Of a stretch of DNA of 64,000 nucleotides, positions 39,855 through 48,708 are shown piece by piece. Numbering within the stretch: position 1 is the first letter of the stretch; the number at the start of each line of letters is the position of its first letter. The notes below the pieces were generated by a model that was given only the letters and a program-made list of their open reading frames with translations, had not been told where the DNA came from and did no database searches. The stretch spans positions 4,860,001 to 4,924,000 of the forward strand of contig NZ_CP116899.1 in assembly GCF_030997045.1 (NCBI RefSeq), given 5' to 3'. This DNA is from Microbulbifer sp. TB1203. Lineage in GTDB: Bacteria > Pseudomonadota > Gammaproteobacteria > Pseudomonadales > Cellvibrionaceae. Position numbers and translations under genes: made by a program.

Positions 39855-41183
39855 TTACGGGCTATCGAAAAAAATATACTCCCTTTCTATTGACAAAGTT
39901 TCCACCGCCTCGCCGTTTTCCAGTCGCGGGCGAAAACGCAGGTCGCGCAACATTTTCCGCAGGGCGGTTTCCGCTCCGCGATCGTCTTTCGGTTCCAGGC
40001 TCAGCAGCTCCAGATCCCGCAGCCGCCCGTAGCGGTCGACGGTGAAACGCACCTGCGCGCGGCCGCGCGGCGTGCGTTGTGTGAGTTCGATATCGGGAAG
40101 AAAGGCAAAATTATCCGGCAGCTCGGTGGGTTCTCCGAACAGTTGCCGGCGTTCATCGGGGTCATCGAGCAGGGCATAGGCTTCGGCGTAAATGTTTTCA
40201 GCGCGGCCGCGATGATGTTGCCACTGGTACCAGTCCCCCTGTGCAACCAGGGCCCGGGCGCGAACGGCGGGGGCCTCTTCCCCGCTGGCTTCCACCAGGT
40301 CCTTGGCAACCCGCAGGCCGTGGCGATAACTCCTTTCCTGTAAAAGCTGAAGGCGCTCCTGTTCCGAGTTATAGGCGGGCGCGGGGATATTGCTCTGGCG
40401 GATCTGTATCCGGATCTCCGGTTGCTGCCCCAGGCTGTCCAGCGCCATCAGGTAGGCCACCTGCAGGGCACCTTGCAGGAGGGGTCGCCGCATACTCTGC
40501 GGCGCCTCGCCTTCCCTCAGGGCCGCTATGGCGTCGTCGTACAGTTGGTGCAGGGTGAGCAGGCGGCGGGAGCCGTCGTCGCCCAGGTCCTGCAGGTAGG
40601 CGGAGCGCTGCCATTCCACGTAGTCGCGGGTGGCCTGCTCTAGGCGGGGGTCGCCGGGGGCCAGGGCGCGCCTGTGCACCAGGTAGATATATTCCTGCAG
40701 CCGGTCCAGTTCGAGCAGCTTGCGGTCGGCGAACAGGGACTCCCGCAGACTGTCCAGCAGGGGGATCTGTTCGTCGGTAAAGGGGCCCTGGCTGATGCGG
40801 GTGAGGTGGATGGAGCGCTTGAAGGCGTCAACAGCCTGCTGGTGTTCGCCGAGGTTCTGGTAATTGTGCGCCAATCCCGCCACTGCCTCCGACAGTCCGT
40901 CGGCGTAGGGGCCATGGGCTATCTCCAGCTGTTCGATCAGCGCCTGGTAGCGGGCAATACTCTCAATGCTCCCAAGGTTATCGGGGCTGTCGGGACTCTT
41001 CTCGCTTGCGCCACTTTCCTCCTCCCCTTTCTCCTCCGGCTGCCAGTCCTCTGCGCGGATAATTTCCAGGCCGTAGGCGGTGGGCTCGGGAGGCCTGGGA
41101 ACGACGGAGCTTCCGAAGGGGGAAAACTGGGCGGTGGCGGATGCTGAGGAAACCAGCGCTAGGCACAGAATGAGTCGGCGCAC
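39855..41183 (-). CDS. periplasmic TPR protein with TonB C-terminal-like domain
   Basis: 442 residues: signal peptide (1-18), a Pro/Glu-rich spacer to about 70, a helical TPR-like region (75-340; for example GLSEAVAGLAHNYQNLGEHQ) and a C-terminal TonB-like domain (about 365-442: AQVRFTVDRYGRLRDLELLS and LRFRPRLENGEAVE). It lacks the membrane anchor and Pro-rich arm of a true TonB, so an energy-coupling role is uncertain. It lies downstream of a TonB-dependent receptor on the same strand, with a hairpin between them. Confidence 0.75.
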   Translation of the reverse strand: MRRLILCLALVSSASATAQFSPFGSSVVPRPPEPTAYGLEIIRAEDWQPEEKGEEESGASEKSPDSPDNLGSIESIARYQALIEQLEIAHGPYADGLSEAVAGLAHNYQNLGEHQQAVDAFKRSIHLTRISQGPFTDEQIPLLDSLRESLFADRKLLELDRLQEYIYLVHRRALAPGDPRLEQATRDYVEWQRSAYLQDLGDDGSRRLLTLHQLYDDAIAALREGEAPQSMRRPLLQGALQVAYLMALDSLGQQPEIRIQIRQSNIPAPAYNSEQERLQLLQERSYRHGLRVAKDLVEASGEEAPAVRARALVAQGDWYQWQHHRGRAENIYAEAYALLDDPDERRQLFGEPTELPDNFAFLPDIELTQRTPRGRAQVRFTVDRYGRLRDLELLSLEPKDDRGAETALRKMLRDLRFRPRLENGEAVETLSIEREYIFFDSP

Positions 41184-41287
41184 ATGGGGATTCCCTGATG
41201 TTATTTCCCAAGACTTTAGCAGGCTCCCGACCTGTTTTGAATCTGTGTGGCCGATGTCGCGGTAATACCCTCCTCACCAAGAGCATT

Positions 41288-41308
41288 GGAGCCCGGGAAA
41301 CGGGCTCC
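41288..41308. terminator. hairpin between TonB receptor and TPR gene
   Basis: GGAGCCCG pairs perfectly with CGGGCTCC around a GGAAA loop. It is 24 bp after the receptor stop on the minus strand. There is no following T-run, so it may be a Rho-dependent end or mRNA stabiliser. Confidence 0.4.
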
Positions 41309-41331
41309 GATGGTGTTTCCCTACCCGCAGC

Positions 41332-43554
41332 TTACAGCTTCCAATTCATCCGCAGTCCAGCGGTGCGCGGCTGGCCCCAGACGCCGTATCCCCAGTCGCT
41401 GCCCAGGGTGTTCTGGTAGGTGAAATAGCGCTCGTCGGTCAGGTTGCGCGCGAAAGCCTCCACGCTGTAGCTGTCCGAGGGCGAGTGCCAGCTGATTTTG
41501 GCATTGGCCAGGCCATAGCTGTCGTGTTTTGAGTAGGGGTCGTTTTCGATCTGCAGGTAGTGGTCGTCCTGCCAGGCGTAGTCGCCCTGGAAAACCAGCT
41601 CTCCCGAATCCTCCAGGCTCAGGTAGTAACGGGCCATCAGGTTGTAGGTGAATTCCGGTGCGGAGGGAAGTTCGTTGCCGTCCAGGGTGTAGTTGTCGCC
41701 GGCGACGATAAAGAACTGCTCGGAGTCGAATTCCGTTTCCAGCCAGCCGGCACCGGCGATAACCTCGAAGTTGTCGGTGATGGGTGCGGTGATCTCGATC
41801 TCCGCGCCGGTGCCGGTCACGTCGCCGGCGTTGGTGATTACGCTGCCCTCGGCGACGGTGAGGAATACCTGTGCCTGGTAGTCCTTGATGGTGTAATTGA
41901 ATGCGGCGGCGTTGACGCGAAAACGATTGGCCAGGGTGGTTTTTACCCCGATCTCGAAGTTGGTGATGTCCTCCGCTTCAACCGGTCGGGTTGCCTCCAG
42001 GGAGGCGTTGTAGCTGCCGGAGAAGCCGCCGCTCTTGAAGCCGGTGGACAGGCTGGCGTAGGCGAGGGTGGCGTCGCTGGGGCGCCAGTCCAGGCCGATG
42101 CGGCCGGTGGTGGCGCTCTCGGAGAGGTCGTCTTCCACCGACAGCGGCTGATAAAAGCTCGGGCTGGAATCCTGTTTAAAATCTCGCTCTTCCTCCGTGT
42201 AGCGCAAGCCGGTAACCAGGGTCAGTTCGGGGTTCAGGTCGTACTCCACCTGGCCGAACAGGGCCCAGGACTCGCTGTCCAGCGCCACTATCTCCCGGTG
42301 CCAGAGGCCATCGGCGGTAGTGGGGGCTTCGGTGACCAGGCCGCGGTCGTCCTTGTAGTAGTAGAAGCCAGTTACCCAGATGGTGCGCTCGGTGCTACCG
42401 TCCAGGCGGAATTCCTGGGTGTACTGCTCCGCGTCCACCGCGTACTGCTCGTCGAACCAGATCACCGGTGTGCCGTCGCCGTCGTCCTGCAGGAATTTAT
42501 CCAGCTCCTCGTAGGCGGTGATGGAGGTGAGGGTAAAGGCGTCGAATTCCCAGTCCAGGGTGGCGGAGGTGCCGAAGGTGTCGATCTTTGTCGCCATGCC
42601 GTCACTGGCGCTGGAGGCAACATGCTCCGGATCGAATCTGCCACCGGCCGCTTCGGCGCCGGTCATGCCGAAAGTGGCGCTGGTGCACTCGCCGTCCTGG
42701 ATGCGGGAAATGGAGCAGGTGGCGGCACCCTCCACGGGCGCTTCCAGGTAGCCCATATGGGCGAAGCCCACGGACTGCTGGTCCGCCTCGCTGCCGTGCA
42801 CATTGAGCAGCAAGCCGCCGCTGTCGCCGAGATCGAATTCGAGCTGGGTGCGGTAACCAAAGCTGTCGGTATCGTTTAATTTATCTCCGTTGACGGTGTT
42901 GGTCTGCCAGCCATCGTTTTGCGTGCTCTTGATCGCAACCCGGCCGCGAACACTGTCGCTGAGCGGACCGCTGAGGGAGCCTTCGATAATGCGCTCGGAA
43001 TAACTGCCGTAGCTGGCACTGGCGCTGGCCTCGAACTCTTCGGTGGGCTTGCGCGAGACATAGTGCACCAGGCCGCCGGTGGTATTGCGCCCGTACAGGG
43101 TGCCCTGGGGGCCGCGCAGCACCTCTACCCGCTCCAGGTCGAAAAGCTGAATCGCCGAACCGGCGGGATTGCCGCGGTAGACGTCGTCCACATAGATGGA
43201 GACCGGGGATTCCCAGGAATCGGAAAAGTTGACCAGGCTGACCCCGCGCAGGCTGACCGAGGGACTGGAGGCCTCGCCAAAAATGGCGAAGAAATTCATA
43301 TTGGGCACCTGCTGGGTAATATCCAGGCCCTCTTCGAATCCCATCTTGTCGATGGCGTCGCCGGAAAAGGCGCTGACTGCGATGGAGACGTCCTGCATCG
43401 ATTGCTGGCGCTTCTGTGCGGTGACCGTGACCTCCTCGACAACCGATTGCTGGGCAAAAACCTGCACCGGTGCAGCTGCGAGGGCAATACACAGGGAAAG
43501 AAGACGCGGTGGTTTAGAAAACGGCGTGAAGTAAGCGGTATTTGGCGAGTACAT
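41332..43554 (-). CDS. TonB-dependent receptor
   Basis: Outer-membrane active-transport receptor, 740 residues. The start is ATG 43554 (MYSPNTAYFTPF) with AAGGAG 7 nt upstream; the open frame reaches 52 codons higher without support. Signal peptide to about residue 34 (VFAQQ), TonB box region VVEEVTVTAQKR, plug domain with VSIYVDDVYRG and VEVLRGPQGTLYGRNTTGGL, then a 22-strand barrel ending AGLRMNWKL. The GRNTTGG-type plug is common among receptors for plant- or algae-derived compounds and siderophores; the ligand is unknown. No adjacent substrate genes. Confidence 0.92.
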   Translation of the reverse strand: MYSPNTAYFTPFSKPPRLLSLCIALAAAPVQVFAQQSVVEEVTVTAQKRQQSMQDVSIAVSAFSGDAIDKMGFEEGLDITQQVPNMNFFAIFGEASSPSVSLRGVSLVNFSDSWESPVSIYVDDVYRGNPAGSAIQLFDLERVEVLRGPQGTLYGRNTTGGLVHYVSRKPTEEFEASASASYGSYSERIIEGSLSGPLSDSVRGRVAIKSTQNDGWQTNTVNGDKLNDTDSFGYRTQLEFDLGDSGGLLLNVHGSEADQQSVGFAHMGYLEAPVEGAATCSISRIQDGECTSATFGMTGAEAAGGRFDPEHVASSASDGMATKIDTFGTSATLDWEFDAFTLTSITAYEELDKFLQDDGDGTPVIWFDEQYAVDAEQYTQEFRLDGSTERTIWVTGFYYYKDDRGLVTEAPTTADGLWHREIVALDSESWALFGQVEYDLNPELTLVTGLRYTEEERDFKQDSSPSFYQPLSVEDDLSESATTGRIGLDWRPSDATLAYASLSTGFKSGGFSGSYNASLEATRPVEAEDITNFEIGVKTTLANRFRVNAAAFNYTIKDYQAQVFLTVAEGSVITNAGDVTGTGAEIEITAPITDNFEVIAGAGWLETEFDSEQFFIVAGDNYTLDGNELPSAPEFTYNLMARYYLSLEDSGELVFQGDYAWQDDHYLQIENDPYSKHDSYGLANAKISWHSPSDSYSVEAFARNLTDERYFTYQNTLGSDWGYGVWGQPRTAGLRMNWKL

Positions 43555-44180
43555 GGCCAGCTCCTTTTTATGCTTGTACTTTTTATGTTTGTAAATTGGT
43601 GGACGATATGCCGGTGTGAACCAAAACAGGGCATATGCGCAATTGAACGGGCTCATTGCGAGTTGCCCGCACTTGAAACAGTGAAGCTTCTCCCGGAAAA
43701 GGGAGTTCACCGATAGAGAATTGATAGGGCTCGGAAAAAGAAATAATGATCCTTATTTGAAGTGATTTCCTATCAGAGGTCTGACGCGAATGGCGCTGAG
43801 TTAAGCAGAAGTCCCTTGTAGGATGGGCAAAGGAGCGAAGCGACGTGCCCATCTTTAGAGGCCTTGATGGGCACGCTACGCTTTGCCCATCCTACAGGGG
43901 CTCGGATCTTCCGCCTAACTTAGTGCCGTCCAGGTCTGACGCTGCTATTCAGCGACAGAAAAACAAGATAACCATTTAAAAATAACGGTGCAAGGCACAG
44001 CCCTGCGGCGGGGCTCGATCGGTAATGTGTTTTTTATCAAAAACACTTTGTTTGTCGCTACTGGGCCAGGCAAAACTCCCAGAGTATCCGTCAGTGGCGG
44101 AGAATATCGCGTGTTCCAATTCGCGCCAATATTTAACCGAAAGGTTTGTAATTGAGTTAAGAGCAATTACTGTTAACCAC
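43555..44180. other. 626 bp divergent intergenic region
   Basis: Upstream regions of the TonB receptor (minus) and the ArsR-type regulator (plus). Contains the repeat at 43817-43896. AAATAA at 43740 and TTATTT at 43752 form a small inverted repeat that faintly resembles a Fur site but is not convincing. No gene supported. Confidence 0.4.
43817..43896. repeat. large palindrome, TGTAGGATGGGC family
   Basis: TGTAGGATGGGCAAAG on the left faces CTTTGCCCATCCTACA on the right; inside are GACGTGCCCATC and GATGGGCACGC, a second inverted pair. 80 bp in all, without an open frame, so a MITE/REP-like element. Confidence 0.75.
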
Positions 44181-44531
44181 ATGGTTAATAATCGCAGTGA
44201 ACAGTTGGACGCCGTTTTTCGCGCCCTCGCCGACCCCACCCGGCGGGCGATACTGCGCAGCCTGGCCGATGGGCCCGGTACTGTAAGCGAACTGGCGGAG
44301 CCCTTTGAAATGTCGCTGGTGGCGGCGTCCAAACATATCCGGGTGCTGGAGCGCGCCGGGCTGGTACGGCGTGAGGTGCGGGGGCGAACCCATACTTGCC
44401 ATTTGGACGCGCGCCCGATGCACGGCGGCATGGAGTGGTTGCGCCACTACGAACAATTCTGGAACCGACAGCTGGATGGCCTGGAAGCGCTACTGGAGGC
44501 GGAGAATACCGGGAATACGGGCGAGCAATGA
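44181..44531 (+). CDS. ArsR-type winged-helix transcriptional regulator
   Basis: 116-residue repressor-like protein. LDAVFRALADPTRRAILRSL opens the winged helix, VSELAEPFEMSLVAASKHIR is the recognition region and VLERAGLVRREVRGRTHTC the wing. No Cys metal site typical of ArsR/SmtB is present, so it belongs to the subgroup paired with SRPBCC proteins. ATG 44181 is chosen by homology; there is no good ribosome-binding site. The next gene, an SRPBCC protein, begins 36 bp downstream: the usual two-gene unit. Confidence 0.88.
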   Translation: MVNNRSEQLDAVFRALADPTRRAILRSLADGPGTVSELAEPFEMSLVAASKHIRVLERAGLVRREVRGRTHTCHLDARPMHGGMEWLRHYEQFWNRQLDGLEALLEAENTGNTGEQ

Positions 44532-44567
44532 ATGACTCGCATTTCTGAGAGGAAGAAGGAGAGAAAG

Positions 44568-45104
44568 ATGGAAGACTATGGCGTTATGACCGCCGCCGAC
44601 ACCCTGCGTATCGAGCGGCTGTTGCCGGGGCCGCTGGAGCGGGTCTGGCAATATCTGGTGGATTCCGACAAGCGCCGCCAGTGGCTGGCCGCCGGCGAGC
44701 TGGAGAAGCGAAGCGGAGCGCCGCTGGAGCTGGTGTTCCGCAACAGCGAGCTGTCGCAGAGCGGCGACCGGGCGTCGGACAAATATGCGGATATCGCCGA
44801 AGAGGCGAAGTTGCGAGGGGAGGTTATCGATTGCGATCCGCCGCGACAGCTCACCCTCAGCTGGGGCAGTCCAGCCGGTGAGGCATCCGAAGTCCGCTTT
44901 GATCTGGAGCCCAGGGGAGACAAAGTCCTGCTGGTGGTGACCCACAGCCGGTTGCAATCCCGCGACGAAACGCTCAGTGTCTCCGCCGGCTGGCATACCC
45001 ACCTGGATATCCTGGGCGCGAAACTGCGTGGGGAATCACCCCCGAGCTTCTGGTCTGAACACACACGCCTGGAGGCTGAGTACCTGCAGAGACTCGCGCA
45101 ATAG
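44568..45104 (+). CDS. SRPBCC (AHSA1-like) protein
   Basis: 178-residue START/Bet v 1-type ligand-binding protein. The start is ATG 44568 (MEDYGVMTAADTLRIERLLP) because AAGGAG lies about 8 nt upstream; the earlier ATG at 44532 has none. Motifs LPGPLERVWQYLVDSDKRRQ, GEVIDCDPPRQLTLSW and VTHSRLQSRDETLSVSAGWH fit the AHSA1 group. Usually co-regulated with the preceding ArsR gene; the ligand is unknown. Confidence 0.87.
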   Translation: MEDYGVMTAADTLRIERLLPGPLERVWQYLVDSDKRRQWLAAGELEKRSGAPLELVFRNSELSQSGDRASDKYADIAEEAKLRGEVIDCDPPRQLTLSWGSPAGEASEVRFDLEPRGDKVLLVVTHSRLQSRDETLSVSAGWHTHLDILGAKLRGESPPSFWSEHTRLEAEYLQRLAQ

Positions 45105-45180
45105 GGGGCTTGGAAGAGAGCGGTCGGTTGCGCTTTAATGGCGGACACCCAATATCAATCATAACGATAAGGTGAATGCC

Positions 45181-46839
45181 ATGGGGGCTGGATTCCTTCC
45201 GCGTTTTTTTCTCTTCTTCCTGCTGCTACCCCTTACTGCCCACTGCGATACCGTCCTGCTGCACAATATTCGGGGCGCCCATATCATCGAAGGGGATTCC
45301 GGAAAACCCGCGGTGGAAAAGTTTTCCGCAATCGCTTTTCGCGAGGGCAGGGTGCTGGCAGTGGGGGAGGCGGCCGATCTGTCCCAGCGCTATAAAAGCG
45401 CCGAGGCAATCGACGGCCGTGGCCGCGCCCTGTTGCCTGGCTTGATCGACGCTCACGGGCATATGCAGGCACTGGGGTTACTGCAGCGGGAAATCGATCT
45501 TCGCGATATGGGGTTTGCGGAAACCCTTGAGGCGGTCAAAAAATTCGCGGCCACCCGAAACGGGAGCCAGTGGGTTACCGGGCGCGGCTGGAACCAGGTA
45601 CTCTGGTCCGGTGGCCAGTGGCCGAATGCCGCCGATCTGGATGCGCTGGAAATCGCCCGCCCGGTGTGGCTGCGCCGGGTGGACGGCCACGCCGGATGGG
45701 CGAATTCCGCGGCGCTGCGCGCCGCCGGTGTCGACCGCGATACCCCGGTGCCGGCGGGCGGAGAAATACTGAAAGACGCCGACGGCCGACCCACCGGCAT
45801 CCTGGTGGATAACGCCATGTCCCTGATGGAGCGTGCCATTCCCGCGCCGTCGCAGAGGGAACTGGAAGCGGCACTGGGTGCGGCGTTTGAAATCTCCCTG
45901 GCCAACGGCCTGACCAGTGTCCACGACGCGGGTATCGATGGCGATACCTATCGCGCCTATAGGGCCCTCGCCGAGCGCGACGCCATTCCCATGCGGGTCT
46001 ACCCGATGCTGGCGGTGGATTCGGACGAGTTTGCGCAGTTGCTGAACGCCGGCTCCGTGGGCACTGCGGAATCCCGTCTGTTTATCCGCAGCATCAAGAT
46101 CTCCGCCGACGGCGCCCTGGGCAGCCGCGGCGCCGCACTATTGGAACCCTACCGGGACCGGCCGCAAGCCACCGGCCTGTTGCTGCATAGCGAGCGCGAA
46201 CTGGATAAATATTTTGCCAGCGCGCTGGAGCGGGGTTTTCAGATCAATGTGCACGCGATCGGCGATCGCGCCAACCGCATTGTCCTGGATAAATTCGGGA
46301 AATATGCCGGCGACGACTTGCGGAATTTCCGCCACCGCGTAGAGCACGCCCAGGTCGTGGCGCCCGAGGATATTCCGCGTTTCGAGCAATTGGATATCAT
46401 CGCTTCCATGCAACCCATTCACGCCACCAGCGATATGAATATGGCCGGAGACCGCCTCGGCGAAGAGCGTCTCGAGGGTGCCTACGCCTGGCGCACTTTT
46501 CTGGATTTGGGTATCCCGCTGGCTGCCGGCTCCGATTTTCCTGTGGAGCCGGTCAATCCCTTTTTCGGTATTCACGCCGCGGTCACCCGGCAGAACACCG
46601 GCAACGAACCCGAGGGCGGCTGGATTCCGCGGGAGAAAATTTCCCTGATCGAAGCGCTGCACGCCTTTACCCTGGGCGCCGCCTATGCCGCACACCAGGA
46701 GAAGGTGATCGGCAACCTGGAATCGGGCAAGGCCGCTGACTTTATCCTGGTGGACAGGGATATTTTCGCCATCGACCCGAAGGAATTGTGGAAAACCCGC
46801 GTGCTGGAGACCTGGGTAGAGGGCAAGCGAGTCCACTAA
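45181..46839 (+). CDS. exported amidohydrolase (YtcJ-like, Amidohydro_3)
   Basis: 552-residue metal-dependent hydrolase of the YtcJ/NfdA group, with an N-terminal signal peptide (1-22, LFFLLLPLTAHC), so probably periplasmic. Metal motifs: GLIDAHGHMQALG (HxH), a Lys in SIKISADGALGSRGA, His in INVHAIGDRANR, HRVEHAQVVAPEDI, and Asp in LAAGSDFPVEPVNP. The ATG at 45181 follows AAGG by 8 nt; GTG 45172 in the same frame is less likely. It stands alone; substrate unknown. Confidence 0.88.
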   Translation: MGAGFLPRFFLFFLLLPLTAHCDTVLLHNIRGAHIIEGDSGKPAVEKFSAIAFREGRVLAVGEAADLSQRYKSAEAIDGRGRALLPGLIDAHGHMQALGLLQREIDLRDMGFAETLEAVKKFAATRNGSQWVTGRGWNQVLWSGGQWPNAADLDALEIARPVWLRRVDGHAGWANSAALRAAGVDRDTPVPAGGEILKDADGRPTGILVDNAMSLMERAIPAPSQRELEAALGAAFEISLANGLTSVHDAGIDGDTYRAYRALAERDAIPMRVYPMLAVDSDEFAQLLNAGSVGTAESRLFIRSIKISADGALGSRGAALLEPYRDRPQATGLLLHSERELDKYFASALERGFQINVHAIGDRANRIVLDKFGKYAGDDLRNFRHRVEHAQVVAPEDIPRFEQLDIIASMQPIHATSDMNMAGDRLGEERLEGAYAWRTFLDLGIPLAAGSDFPVEPVNPFFGIHAAVTRQNTGNEPEGGWIPREKISLIEALHAFTLGAAYAAHQEKVIGNLESGKAADFILVDRDIFAIDPKELWKTRVLETWVEGKRVH

Positions 46840-46853
46840 GGAACCGCAGAATA

Positions 46854-46883
46854 TCGTCGTTCCGGCGAAGGCCGGAATCCAGA
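46854..46883. repeat. REP-like single unit, TTCCGGC family
   Basis: TCGTCGTTCCGGCGAAGGCC followed by GGAATCCAG. One unit of the family seen at 19624 and 38821. Confidence 0.65.
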
Positions 46884-46991
46884 ATACGGTGATTTCCCTG
46901 GACGCCGACGTGAGCTTCGCTGCTCTAGCGAGTCGCCGGAGTGGCGAATTGGACTTATTTTGGGGTTCCCTAAAGGGAAAACAAGAATCTT

Positions 46992-48569
46992 ATGACCGAC
47001 ATCATTATTATCGGCGGCGGCCACAATGGTCTGGTTTGTGCCTGTTATTTAGCCAGGGCAGATAAAAAGGTAACGCTGTTGGAGCGCCGATCGATCGTTG
47101 GCGGCGCTGCGGTTACCGAGGAGTTTCATCCGGGCTTCCGCAATTCAGTGGCCAGCTACACGGTGAGTTTGCTGAACCCGAAAATTATTGAAGATTTGCG
47201 CCTGCGCGAACACGGCTTGCAGATAAAACTTCGCCCGCAATCCAATTTCTTCCCCCTGTCCGACAGTGACAGCCTTTCTTTTCACCGCGATTTTGCCGAC
47301 ACCCAGGCGGAGATCGCCCGCTTATCGCCAAAGGATGCGGAGGCGCTGCCCGCTTTCTACGGGATGCTGGAAACGGTTGCGGATTTCTTGCGCGAGGAGC
47401 TGTTGCGCACACCGCCCAACGTTGGCGGGGGGCTGACGGATCTGTTGCGCGCCGGTGGCTTTGGCCTGCGGGCCAGAAAACTGGATATGGCGCAGAGTCG
47501 GGATGTGCTGGATTTGTTTACCAAGAGCGCGGCCGATGTGCTGGCCGAGTGGTTTGAGAACGACCATGTCAGGGCCGCTTTTGCGTTTGATTCCATCGTC
47601 GGCAACTACGGCGCACCGACCACCCCCGGTTCTGCGTATGTACTGCTGCACCATGTTTTCGGTGAGGTAAATGGCGAGAAAGGGGCCTGGGGACACGCCG
47701 TCGGCGGTATGGGTGCCATTACCCAGGCCATGCTCAAAGAGGCACAGCAACTCGGCGTGGATGTGCGCACGGACGCGGCGGTGGAGGAAGTGTTGATCGC
47801 AGGCGGCCGTGCAGTGGGAGTGCGGCTCGCGGATGGCGAAAAGTTGTCCGCGGCAAAGGTCGTCTCAAACGTCGGTCCAAAACTGTTGTTTTCACAACTG
47901 GTGGCTCAACAGCATTTGAGTGAAGAGTTTCGCCGCCGGGTGCGGGGCTATAAAGTGGCTTCCGGCACTTTTCGCATGAATGTGGCCTTGTCCGAGCTTC
48001 CGGATTTCACCTGTCGCCCCGGAACCGATCTGCAACGCCACCACCAGTCCGGTATCGTAATCGGGCCCAGCATGGCCTACCTGGAACAGGCGTATTTTGA
48101 TGCAAAGCAGTTCGGCTGGTCCAGGGAACCTGTTGTGGAAATGCTGATTCCATCCACGGTCGACGACTCGCTGGCACCACCCGGACAGCATGTGGCGAGC
48201 CTGTTCTGCCAGCAGTTTTCCCCGCAGTTACCGGACGGCGCGAGCTGGGATGATCACCGCGAAGCGGCTGCGGACACCATTATCGATACGGTTGCGCGTT
48301 ACGCCCCCAATTTCAAGCGTTCGGTGATTGCACGGCAGATTCATTCACCCCTGGACCTGGAGCGCAAGTTTGGACTGATGGGCGGGGATATCTTCCACGG
48401 CGCCCTGGGGCTGGACCAGCTGTGGAGCAACCGGCCATTTATGGGTTATGCCGATTACCGCACGCCCGTCCGGGACTTGTATATCTGCGGTTCCGGAACC
48501 CATCCCGGCGGCGGTGTCACCGGCGTGCCCGGGCACAATGCGGCACGGGAGATACTGAAAGACTTGTAG
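46992..48569 (+). CDS. FAD-dependent oxidoreductase (phytoene dehydrogenase/PYROXD2-like)
   Basis: 525-residue flavoprotein. Dinucleotide-binding start IIIIGGGHNGLVCACYLARA (4-23) with ERRSIVGGAAVTEE, and a C-terminal FAD motif DLYICGSGTHPGGGVTGVPG. The middle HHVFGEVNGEKGAWGHAVGG and MGAITQAMLKEA fit the PYROXD2-like branch instead of carotenoid desaturases. Cytoplasmic. The stop TAG (48567-48569) is the first TAG of a REP-like repeat. Substrate unknown; no carotenoid genes nearby. Confidence 0.88.
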   Translation: MTDIIIIGGGHNGLVCACYLARADKKVTLLERRSIVGGAAVTEEFHPGFRNSVASYTVSLLNPKIIEDLRLREHGLQIKLRPQSNFFPLSDSDSLSFHRDFADTQAEIARLSPKDAEALPAFYGMLETVADFLREELLRTPPNVGGGLTDLLRAGGFGLRARKLDMAQSRDVLDLFTKSAADVLAEWFENDHVRAAFAFDSIVGNYGAPTTPGSAYVLLHHVFGEVNGEKGAWGHAVGGMGAITQAMLKEAQQLGVDVRTDAAVEEVLIAGGRAVGVRLADGEKLSAAKVVSNVGPKLLFSQLVAQQHLSEEFRRRVRGYKVASGTFRMNVALSELPDFTCRPGTDLQRHHQSGIVIGPSMAYLEQAYFDAKQFGWSREPVVEMLIPSTVDDSLAPPGQHVASLFCQQFSPQLPDGASWDDHREAAADTIIDTVARYAPNFKRSVIARQIHSPLDLERKFGLMGGDIFHGALGLDQLWSNRPFMGYADYRTPVRDLYICGSGTHPGGGVTGVPGHNAAREILKDL

Positions 48570-48637
48570 GAGCGGGCCATGCCCGCGAACAGAACCCGAT
48601 CGCGGGCATGTCGGATGGCCGCCCCGCCGCTCCTACA
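48565..48637. repeat. REP-like pair, TAGGAGCGG family, overlapping a stop codon
   Basis: TGTAGGAGCGGGCCATGCCC faces GGCCGCCCCGCCGCTCCTACA in part. Its first TAG is the stop of the upstream oxidoreductase gene. Confidence 0.75.
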
Positions 48638-48708
48638 GGGTGGCTCGCTTAAGTCAATGCAGGTTCCTTGTGCCGGGCCTTAGGGCCTGTTGAGAACCTC
48701 GGTGTCGT

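Noticed and set aside
43740..43757. Fur-box-like AAATAA-N6-TTATTT upstream of the TonB receptor
   Set aside because: Too few matches to the 19-bp Fur consensus and about 190 bp from the start codon; not enough to call.
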